DNA from: Ogataea parapolymorpha DL-1
Lineage: Eukaryota > Ascomycota > Pichiomycetes > Pichiales > Pichiaceae
Length of the DNA stretch: 64,000 nt
Assembly (NCBI RefSeq): GCF_000187245.1
Contig: NC_027861.1
Coordinates: 1 to 64,000, forward strand
Direction of reading: 5' to 3'
Positions within the stretch are counted from its first letter, which is position 1. The number at the start of each line of letters is the position of its first letter. The notes under the pieces were generated by a model that was not told the origin of the DNA, did not search any database, and worked only from the letters and a program-made list of their open reading frames with translations. This document shows, one piece after another, positions 56,868-64,000 of the stretch. The position numbers were made by a program, and so were the translations under genes.

Positions 56868-58082
56868 CTACTTTTCTTCCGGTTTCTTCTCATCCTCTTC
56901 CGGTTTCTTGTCTTCATCGTCCAAACTCAGCTTGTCCTTGACAATAACCTTCTGGTCCTTTTCCTCCACATTCTCGCTCTCAATCAAATGCTCCTGCTCT
57001 TTCAGCACATTCATACGTTGCTCAAAAGTGGCCTTCTCATCATCAACATGCAACTCCTGCTCGTGGTAGAACTCTTCAGGCAGCGAGTTTAGAACATTTT
57101 TCAGTGCTTCGTAATGAGAGTAGTTCTCAGTGTTGCCGTACGAATATGCGTTAGCAAGGATCATTAGGGTGGACGGGATTTTCTCACGTAATCGCATATC
57201 AAGCCAGATCTGCAGCAGCTCGCGCAATCTCTCAGGGGGAGTATCTGCAGTACGAATTCCACGAGAGCCACAAGCAACTAGAAGTTCTGCCGGAGATAGG
57301 GACTTGACACCCTCGTAGTCAATTAGCTTGTCGTCCTTCTTGATCTTGAGCATCTTGTGCCGGATACGGTACCGCAAAATTTGGTCGGTGCCAAACGGGC
57401 GTAGATTGATGTACTTTGCCATGGCAATTAAAATACCTCTCGAAACATTATCCAGAATTAAGTCGTCTTTAAAGAGCTTAGCCACACGCAGTAGCTGCTC
57501 TTTGCTGATCTCATGAGAGCGGCCGCTTTTTAATTTCAAATAGAAATCCTTGTAGTCCGCACGCTGTTCCTCGGTAATGGTGGAAGGAAGTTTTATATGT
57601 TTGGCCTGGGTCCTCAGGATTTCACTCACCTTAGTTCTCGTAGTCCGCAACTTCTTGAGATTCTTCTCTTTGTCGGTCTTGGATTCATAAGTGGAAGGTA
57701 GCAGATTTGGGAATAGTTTGAGGGCAACGGGTAAAAGCAGTTCGGCAAACGGAATCAGCACAAACATGGCAAACGGGAACAATCGAAGAACATCCGAGGT
57801 GGTTCTCTGTAGCTGTCTGTATTCTCTTCTTGTGAGCTCGTAACCAGAAGCCGCTTTGAGCACCAATTTGGACGAGATTTTGATTTCCATGCCCAACAGC
57901 TTGGTACCTGCCCAGTAGTGTTGGGCCTCATGCTTTACTTTCTGCCAGATGGTGGATTTTGGGGCCGAAGAATTGAAGCGTAAGCCCAGAGCATAGTTCA
58001 GAGACACCGGCCGGCCAGCACACAGTCTGCCACCCAAAAGCACGGTCCTCGTGACTAGTCTTGGATCGTGGATTCGTAGCAT
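56868..58082 (-). CDS. MDM38: LETM1 family inner-membrane protein Mdm38
   Basis: A 404-residue mitochondrial protein of the LETM1 family for K+/H+ balance, ribosome attachment and export of inner-membrane proteins. The basic N-terminus fits a presequence; YELTRREYRQLQRTTSDVLRLFPFAMFVLIPFAELLLP is the family signature with the single membrane segment (about residues 122-147); the ribosome-binding LETM domain runs to about residue 345, and the tail is Lys/Glu/Asp-rich. The frame opens at a TTG 21 codons earlier; the ATG at 58082 is chosen. Mdm38 or its paralogue Ylh47 cannot be told apart; one copy is seen. Confidence 0.88.
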   Translation of the reverse strand: MLRIHDPRLVTRTVLLGGRLCAGRPVSLNYALGLRFNSSAPKSTIWQKVKHEAQHYWAGTKLLGMEIKISSKLVLKAASGYELTRREYRQLQRTTSDVLRLFPFAMFVLIPFAELLLPVALKLFPNLLPSTYESKTDKEKNLKKLRTTRTKVSEILRTQAKHIKLPSTITEEQRADYKDFYLKLKSGRSHEISKEQLLRVAKLFKDDLILDNVSRGILIAMAKYINLRPFGTDQILRYRIRHKMLKIKKDDKLIDYEGVKSLSPAELLVACGSRGIRTADTPPERLRELLQIWLDMRLREKIPSTLMILANAYSYGNTENYSHYEALKNVLNSLPEEFYHEQELHVDDEKATFEQRMNVLKEQEHLIESENVEEKDQKVIVKDKLSLDDEDKKPEEDEKKPEEK

Positions 58083-58342
58083 AACTTGGGCAAAATAATA
58101 ATTAAGGACACAAATTTCCTCGTCTACACCTGAGACCGGAGGCAACCGGTATCGGACTAGGTTCGGACCTCATCCTTGGGGTATGAAGGGCAGGCAGAAA
58201 CATTGGGATATGTTCCCAGACGTCCCTGGTGTCTTGGATACCACTCGAAGCAGCAATAAGGAGCACAACGTAGCAGATTGTGACGGTCCTCGGTTGAGTT
58301 ATGTGCTTTACACTACTCTAAAATTTTTACCAAATCTTCCTT

Positions 58343-61300
58343 ATGGTTAAAAGAGACAGAGAGCCAGAATCGGGCGTCAATGACACTGAGCAGGGTCCTG
58401 CGGCCGTCGAGGTGAACCATAGACCTCACAAGAAAGCCCAGTTGACCTCACAGGATGTTCAGATCGCCCGAGAAACGGCTGAACTGTTTAAGTCCAACAT
58501 CTTCAAGCTTCAGATCGACGAGCTTGTGAAGGAACTGCGTCTCAAGGACTCGCACTGTAAGTTGATTGAGCGTGTTCTTCACCGACTCTACGAGATTATT
58601 CAGGACATCCCCGCCTCAGAGGCATATTCTCTAGAGGAGGCTGAGAGTTACTTTGAAAAGTCGAAAAACGAGGTTGCAATACCATTCCCTGATCCCAAGC
58701 CTACCTCCATTAACTACAAACTGCAATACGAGTCCCCAACAGACGTTTCATTGGTTGGATCATTCGGTTTGAAAACTGGCATCCAACAGCCAGATGGCAT
58801 GGCAGTCGACGTTTCTCTCACCATGTCTAAGTCCATGTTCCAGCCAAAAGATTATTTAAACTACAAAGCTCTCTACAAAAGAGCTTTTTATATCGCTTAC
58901 CTTGCAGACCAGCTGATCACGCTAACGGCGAAAAATCACCTGCCAGTGAGAATTTCCTACGAGTACGTGAATGGCGATAGATTGTGTCCAAGCATCAGGA
59001 TAGACAGTGTCACGCCAGATAAAGTTCATGACAACGATCTAGTATTTGAAGACACAAACTTCAGAATCAGACTTCTGGTCGGATTCGAATACGGGTTGTT
59101 CGAAAGCAAAAAACTTCTTCCTGATAGGAACTGCGTTCGCATTCAAACCGACGACGAGCTACCTCCAACGCCTCTGTACAACTCCTCCATCTTGTCCTCC
59201 ACAACCTACAAATATTATCTCAAGTACCTATACGCCACAAAGAAGACCACAGACTCCTTTAGAGATGCGACAGTGCTAGGAAAGCTCTGGCTCAGACAAC
59301 GTGGGTTTGGCTCCCATTTTAATAAAGGCGGTTTTGGACATTTTGAGTTTGCCGTGCTGATGGCTGCACTTTTGGCGGGCGGTGGTGAGAACGGGAACAA
59401 GGTGTTGCTCCATGGTTACTCTAGTTACCAGCTATTTAAAGGGACGATCAAGTACTTGGCCACGCAAGACCTCGTCGATGACGGATATCTCTCATTCAGC
59501 TCCATTGTTGGCGATAATGGCTCAGTTTACAAGAAGGGCGGATTCAACATTCCAACTCTGTTCGACAAGACCACCAAGATCAACATTTTGTGGAAAATGA
59601 CGGCTTCTTCCTACCAAGTGCTGAAAAAGCAGGCAGCTGAGACACTGGACCTCTTGAACGATGTTGTCCAGGACCGCTTTAAACAGACATTTATCTACAA
59701 AAACACACAAAAGTACTTACAATATGACATGTTTGTGTCAGTTCCATTGAAGGATTTGAACCAACAAGACAAATTTGGTCCTATAGAGAAAATCACTTTC
59801 CTGACATACGAGAATTTTGTATGCAGCAAAGTCCACAGGCTGGTTTCACGTGCATTGGCTGAAAGAGCTTCTCATGTTGTCGTTAGACTTTCCAATACTG
59901 AGGACAAATGGGGCATTCAAAAGAGGCGTCCTGACACCCAGGATAAACAAGTCGAGATCGGGCTGTATTTGAATGCGACCGAGTGTGAAAAGAAAATCAC
60001 CAAAGGCCCTCTTCATAATGATGAGGAAAACGCTATCCGATTTCGCTCCTTTTGGGGCGCAAAAGCTCAAGTCAGAAAGTACAAAGATGGAAATATACAG
60101 TACAGTTGTCTGTGGCCTGCCAACGAACTCACGGTGGTGTCTATTCTGAAATACATATTTGAGCTTCATATCAGTTCCAGCGCAAGACTCGAATTCAATA
60201 CAGACAGATTTTGGAAGATGCTGCCTGTGCCGCTGACGTCCAACTTGATGCAACTAATTCCGTCCAATTTCCAGCAGCTGAAAAACTCGTACTCCGAGTT
60301 ATGCAAAGTTCTAAATAAAATAGACCTCCCGCTGAGTGTCAAGTCCGTTTTGCCGGCCTCGCCAGCTTTGCGAAACACCTCCCTAATACTGCCCGTCCCT
60401 TATGCCGTGTCGAACCCAGACTTTTTCAACGAGTCGATTCTCCAATTTGAGTCGTCGACAAAATGGCCGGACGAGCTGCTTGCTCTCGAGCAAACAAAAA
60501 CTGCATTCCTCCTAAAGATCAACGATTACCTCGCCAAAAACACAAACTACAAGTCCTACTTGGAGGAAGATCGCACTTCTGTTCCTTACAACACCAAAAT
60601 CAAAGTTCTACGCGTGCTCTCGCCAGATGGCTACGGATTCAGCTTCCGAGTTTTGACCGAGCGTGACGAAGTACTATACCTTCGTGCTATCGAGAACGCT
60701 CCCGAAAAGCAACGCAAGACCGTCGCAGACATTTATTTGGCATTTAATCAGAAGTATATGGGCTCCGTCAAGCATCACCGGGCCATTGCTTCTCTAAGCA
60801 CTTATTTCCCATTTTATTCTGCCACCGTGCGTCTTTTTAAGCGCTGGCTTGACGCTCAGCTTCTTCTGTCCCATTTCAATGACGAGCTTGTGGAGCTTCT
60901 GGTGATGAAGGTGTTTGTGGACCCTGCTCCATACTCTGTTCCTGCCAGCGTCGAGGCTGGCTTCCTTCGCACCTTACAATTCTTGAGCCAATGGAATTGG
61001 AAGGAGGATCCACTTGTTCTTGATCTTGCAAAAGACCTTGAGAAAAGTGGAAACTACATTGATCTCGTCTCAGAAAAATTGACTGTCCAGACTTATCAGT
61101 CAATTACCGGAAACTTCAGCAAACTGCGCAAGGAGGATCCACAGGCTATCAAGACACAGCTATTTGTTGCATCTAAAGAGGACCCATCTGGAAAATTGTG
61201 GTCGTTTGGGCTTTCTCTACCTATTGCGACAAGACTGACTGCTCTCAGTAAGGCTGCCGTGGCCGCTGTTAGCAAGACGCTTAACCAGAAAACTTTGAAA

Positions 61301-61747
61301 CTAATATTCACTCCGGCGTTGAAAGATTATGATATCGTGCTAAAGATCAGAACGCCTGCTGAGCTTGCCTCAAAGTCTGGTATCTTGCCAGAAAACAAAT
61401 TCAAAAATCTGGTGGCCACGTCGTTGGTGGCCTCCGATGACGTTTCTTCCGAACAGGACCCTGTTCCTGCGTTCTGTGACGAGTTGAGGGCTCGTTTCAG
61501 TAACGTGATGCTCATCTCGTGCGGGAAGTACACCGGACTCGGGAAAGAAGGCCGTTGCAACGTTATCGCGGGGATACTGAACCCAGTGATAGGCAACTCC
61601 AAGAAGAAGTTCCGGGTCAACGTTGGCTACGATGTCGAGCCTACCGATGATGAGCAGCTCAAGCTTAATAAACATTCTCTGCTCAGTCAAATTGCGCTCT
61701 TGGGTGGTGATTTGATTGAGTCTGTAGACTTAAATAGGTGGGAATAA
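58343..61747 (+). CDS. UTP22: U3 processome component Utp22 (Nrap)
   Basis: A 1134-residue nucleolar protein of the Nrap family with degenerate nucleotidyltransferase/PAP-OAS1-like repeats. It is part of the UTP-C/small-subunit processome and links to Rrp7 and CK2 in 18S rRNA maturation. Family blocks include LVGSFGLKTGIQ near residue 137, LGKLWLRQRGF, GHFEFAVLMAALLAGGG and the C-terminal LFVDPAPYS-like VFVDPAPYSVP. Length is close to yeast Utp22 (1237). The ATG at 58343 is the first in frame. Confidence 0.93.
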   Translation: MVKRDREPESGVNDTEQGPAAVEVNHRPHKKAQLTSQDVQIARETAELFKSNIFKLQIDELVKELRLKDSHCKLIERVLHRLYEIIQDIPASEAYSLEEAESYFEKSKNEVAIPFPDPKPTSINYKLQYESPTDVSLVGSFGLKTGIQQPDGMAVDVSLTMSKSMFQPKDYLNYKALYKRAFYIAYLADQLITLTAKNHLPVRISYEYVNGDRLCPSIRIDSVTPDKVHDNDLVFEDTNFRIRLLVGFEYGLFESKKLLPDRNCVRIQTDDELPPTPLYNSSILSSTTYKYYLKYLYATKKTTDSFRDATVLGKLWLRQRGFGSHFNKGGFGHFEFAVLMAALLAGGGENGNKVLLHGYSSYQLFKGTIKYLATQDLVDDGYLSFSSIVGDNGSVYKKGGFNIPTLFDKTTKINILWKMTASSYQVLKKQAAETLDLLNDVVQDRFKQTFIYKNTQKYLQYDMFVSVPLKDLNQQDKFGPIEKITFLTYENFVCSKVHRLVSRALAERASHVVVRLSNTEDKWGIQKRRPDTQDKQVEIGLYLNATECEKKITKGPLHNDEENAIRFRSFWGAKAQVRKYKDGNIQYSCLWPANELTVVSILKYIFELHISSSARLEFNTDRFWKMLPVPLTSNLMQLIPSNFQQLKNSYSELCKVLNKIDLPLSVKSVLPASPALRNTSLILPVPYAVSNPDFFNESILQFESSTKWPDELLALEQTKTAFLLKINDYLAKNTNYKSYLEEDRTSVPYNTKIKVLRVLSPDGYGFSFRVLTERDEVLYLRAIENAPEKQRKTVADIYLAFNQKYMGSVKHHRAIASLSTYFPFYSATVRLFKRWLDAQLLLSHFNDELVELLVMKVFVDPAPYSVPASVEAGFLRTLQFLSQWNWKEDPLVLDLAKDLEKSGNYIDLVSEKLTVQTYQSITGNFSKLRKEDPQAIKTQLFVASKEDPSGKLWSFGLSLPIATRLTALSKAAVAAVSKTLNQKTLKLIFTPALKDYDIVLKIRTPAELASKSGILPENKFKNLVATSLVASDDVSSEQDPVPAFCDELRARFSNVMLISCGKYTGLGKEGRCNVIAGILNPVIGNSKKKFRVNVGYDVEPTDDEQLKLNKHSLLSQIALLGGDLIESVDLNRWE

Positions 61748-61976
61748 TATAGAGTAATTTATCAGAATGAATATACACAGAGCATGAATCTTTAAGACTA
61801 ATGAAATACTCGCAAGTGAAACCTTCGAACTAATTGGCCTACACAAACTGTATGGGCTCAAGCCTCCCAGTGAAAGTATTCACTAGTTTGTTTAACGATA
61901 AGTAGATAAAGAATAATTTGATTACCTAACACTAAGTCTTCAATTATTTTTTTAACCTGACTCCTTTTGCCTATTT

Positions 61977-62609
61977 ATGAAAATACGAGCGGAACTGGAA
62001 AGACAACTTTCGATGAACGATGAACGGGTCATAAAAGCAAGGAAAATAGAACACAGGAAGAATCTTACCACAAGGCTCGACGTCTCATGCTATCTGGCGC
62101 TCATAATACTCTATCTTGCTGATGAGAACCTCATACTACTCTTGTTGCGAGGCTTCCAGCAGTTCATGCTTGGCCATCCACCAAACAGCATAGAAGCGTC
62201 AGCAGTGCTTACGCCAGCGATTCAGCGGATATTGGCACAGAAAGTGTTGTCATTGGGGCTGGCCTTCAACGTGTTAGGCCTGATAGTCCATATTGCATTT
62301 TCAGCGCGCGGAGGTTTGGGCCAAGGCATATCGTACGGTGCATACATTATAAACATTATGGGGGAGAACAGGTTCGAAGGATGGTTTCACAAGCTGCTGT
62401 ACCTGCTGTTGTGGGACTTTGTGCTGGTGGCATTGCAATTCTCGCTCTACAGCATGAACTTTGTCAAGCAGGATTTGAACAGTGCAGAGGACAGCGATGT
62501 CGTCGCGTCGATCGACGTCGTGAAGGTAGTCCAGTACGTGAATCTTATAGAACGCGCGCAAGCACCAACACCGTCATTGAGCGAGATGATGCCGCGACTG
62601 GGGGTCTGA
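61977..62609 (+). CDS. DUF1746/Dsc4-like membrane protein
   Basis: A 210-residue protein with a basic helical N-terminus and about four membrane segments (near residues 37-60, 90-112 and two between 115 and 160). The pattern of LYLADENLILLLLRGFQQ, then YGAYIINIMGEN and LLLWDFVLVALQFSLY recalls the fungal DUF1746 family, which includes Dsc4 of the Golgi Dsc E3 ligase for SREBP cleavage and membrane protein quality control. The similarity is judged by eye. Convergent with RPC40, 19 bases between stops. Confidence 0.5.
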   Translation: MKIRAELERQLSMNDERVIKARKIEHRKNLTTRLDVSCYLALIILYLADENLILLLLRGFQQFMLGHPPNSIEASAVLTPAIQRILAQKVLSLGLAFNVLGLIVHIAFSARGGLGQGISYGAYIINIMGENRFEGWFHKLLYLLLWDFVLVALQFSLYSMNFVKQDLNSAEDSDVVASIDVVKVVQYVNLIERAQAPTPSLSEMMPRLGV

Positions 62610-62628
62610 GTGGAATTCTATTAGTAAA

Positions 62629-63636
62629 TTACATATTTCCAATAGGACAGTTACGCAAGTACTCGGCCTTTGTCTTGAGAACTCTGATAGATTTGTAGAA
62701 GATCTCTTCTGGAGGCATGGCGCCTGTTGACTCAACGTTGAATATGAAATGATCTCTTTTCCGGCCCAGCTTCACCTTTCCTTCAAACTCCTTGTGTCTC
62801 AAAACTTCCCTCGAAACGGTATCTTTTCTAGCGTCGGCAACGTATGCTGCACCGTTGGAGTCAATGCCAATAACACCGGAAGGGAAGCATTTCTGGAACT
62901 TCACCGCGTCGTCACCCGTTATTGGCTCGAGTATGTCAATCGTTGGAAGCAATCTATAGGATGCAGTGCTGACTGGAGAGAATTTGGCGTGATCAGCTCC
63001 AATGCCCAGAACACAGTGAACTCTGAGTGAAATCTCCTGGTTGGGACGCAGTTTGGCAATCAAGATGTCTGGATCGCAAGGAACAACAGGGCAGTTAGCG
63101 AACTGGGTGACCTGGCGTCCGTTTGGCTCAAATTTCAGATCCCTGGCATAAACGTTGGAATTTCTGTATAGATTCTCTGGGTCGTTGTTTCCAGGGACGG
63201 CATTCGGGTTTTTCGTGCATGCCACATCCAGCGATAGGACGATCGTGTTTTCGTCTGTGAACTTATCTTCCTCCTCGGCATTTGGGTCGATCCAGGTCAG
63301 CATGTCGGGATCGACCTTCAAAGGCACCAGACCGATTCTATGAGCGAGAACTTCGTCCTGGATGACCGACGTGTTATTAAAGATGTACACATACTCTGCT
63401 GCAACGGAAGGCACCTCAGCAATCATGATACGACGGAAAGCATTGGCAATAGATGTGTCAAGCCCCACCAAGTCAAAGTTTGCAGTTCTCTGAGTGAGGT
63501 AGGAGATATTGAGCTGGAAGTTCTTCTTGAAATTTTCCAGATCCCAAGCATACTCTCCGTTCGCAGAGTATCCTGGGAAGTCGGTCGCCGTGGTATTACT
63601 AACCCGATCGTGCTCGATGTTAATGATATTGGACAT
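62629..63636 (-). CDS. RPC40: RNA polymerase I and III subunit AC40
   Basis: A 335-residue alpha-like subunit (the same length as yeast Rpc40) that pairs with AC19 to nucleate Pol I and Pol III. The alpha motif NAFRRIMIAEVPSVAAEYVYIFNNTS, then VLAHRIGLVPLKVDP is clear; the insert domain and C-terminal FNVESTGAMPPEEIFYKSIRVLK follow. The ATG at 63636 is the first in frame. Confidence 0.95.
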   Translation of the reverse strand: MSNIINIEHDRVSNTTATDFPGYSANGEYAWDLENFKKNFQLNISYLTQRTANFDLVGLDTSIANAFRRIMIAEVPSVAAEYVYIFNNTSVIQDEVLAHRIGLVPLKVDPDMLTWIDPNAEEEDKFTDENTIVLSLDVACTKNPNAVPGNNDPENLYRNSNVYARDLKFEPNGRQVTQFANCPVVPCDPDILIAKLRPNQEISLRVHCVLGIGADHAKFSPVSTASYRLLPTIDILEPITGDDAVKFQKCFPSGVIGIDSNGAAYVADARKDTVSREVLRHKEFEGKVKLGRKRDHFIFNVESTGAMPPEEIFYKSIRVLKTKAEYLRNCPIGNM

Positions 63637-64000
63637 AGAAAATATTTCAAAAAAAAAATAAAAAAATTTATGTGCATATGGAATAACGTGCGTAAAAAGA
63701 GCTAGTCTGCTTTCCTAATGATACCTACGTAGAGAGAAACCTAGTTAACTGTTGAGCAGCAGATCACGATTTTTGTAATCATCATAGACTTGGTGTATAA
63801 TATTCACAATATTAACAAAGTTCCCTTCACTTAGCCGATGTCTGTGATCGTTAATCAACAATCAACCGCGACCAGCAATCGCTTTTGCTTGACCAGATCT
63901 TCATCGCTCAACTGGGCTATTTTCGGCTCTGAGTGCCTTTTATCGAGGTCACTCCACTGAGCTGTCTCAATCACCTTACTCTATAGCTCATCTCTACACC
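63637..64000. other. RPC40 upstream region, window end
   Basis: This 364-base stretch holds the RPC40 promoter. An A/T-rich run (63647-63671) is next to the start codon. I see no gene or RNA in it; it may reach the promoter of a further gene outside the window. Confidence 0.4.

Overview
The window is nuclear DNA of a budding yeast, most likely the methylotrophic genus Ogataea (Hansenula polymorpha group). Evidence seen: compact, mostly single-exon genes; yeast orthologues such as ATG12, SSK2, GCN2, SWP1, UTP22 and LUC7; a peroxisomal sterol-carrier protein ending AKL; and CTG codons at invariant leucines of glutamate dehydrogenase, which argues against the CTG-Ser and CTG-Ala clades. The left 560 bases carry a degenerate C-rich motif (ACCCGCC, 13 exact copies) resembling the C-strand of the Hansenula telomeric octamer, so the left edge is probably subtelomeric. 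The genus assignment is inference.

Layout. 1-0.8 kb: telomere-like repeats, no gene. 0.8-18 kb is a nutrient-acquisition arm: Na+/phosphate symporter (PHO89); aldo-keto reductase; Dal5-type permease; FAD amine/amino-acid oxidase-like enzyme ending ARL (peroxisomal signal); haloacid-dehalogenase-like hydrolase; Zn2Cys6 regulator with a 33-nt intron; second aldo-keto reductase; histidine acid phosphatase; carboxypeptidase S; a Gcr1/Hot1-type factor; siderophore transporter. The block from 2.9 to 11.1 kb looks like an uncharacterised catabolic cluster (transporter + peroxisomal oxidase + hydrolase + reductases + regulator) and is the best candidate for an undescribed system.

18-64 kb is a dense housekeeping region: DBP5, GCN2, VPS55, SSC1, CDT1, RFC4, SPF1, a short Zn2Cys6 protein, COG3, ATG12, an MPM1-like gene, SCP2, NADP-GDH, KES1/OSH4, SSK2, PPG1, HUB1, ZRG17, a promethin/LDO-like gene, LUC7, IMP1, SWP1, tRNA-Arg(UCU), ULP2, TIM44, a hidden U1-type zinc-finger gene, MDM38, UTP22, a DUF1746/Dsc4-like gene and RPC40. 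Spacing is very tight: KES1 and SSK2 stop codons abut, and LUC7 and IMP1 start codons are 35 bases apart.

A second theme is splicing. Six introns can be reconstructed, all only 31-45 nt, with GTAAGT/GTGAGT/GTATGT donors and a CTAAY branch site a few bases from the AG. Three carry an immediate in-frame stop, one breaks the frame, and two are stopless multiples of three that look like coding sequence. They restore a complete Zn2Cys6 domain, the RFC4 N-terminus, a mitochondrial presequence, a PP2A-type N-terminus, a promethin-like membrane protein and a U1-type zinc finger. Many given starts were moved from non-ATG codons to the first plausible ATG.
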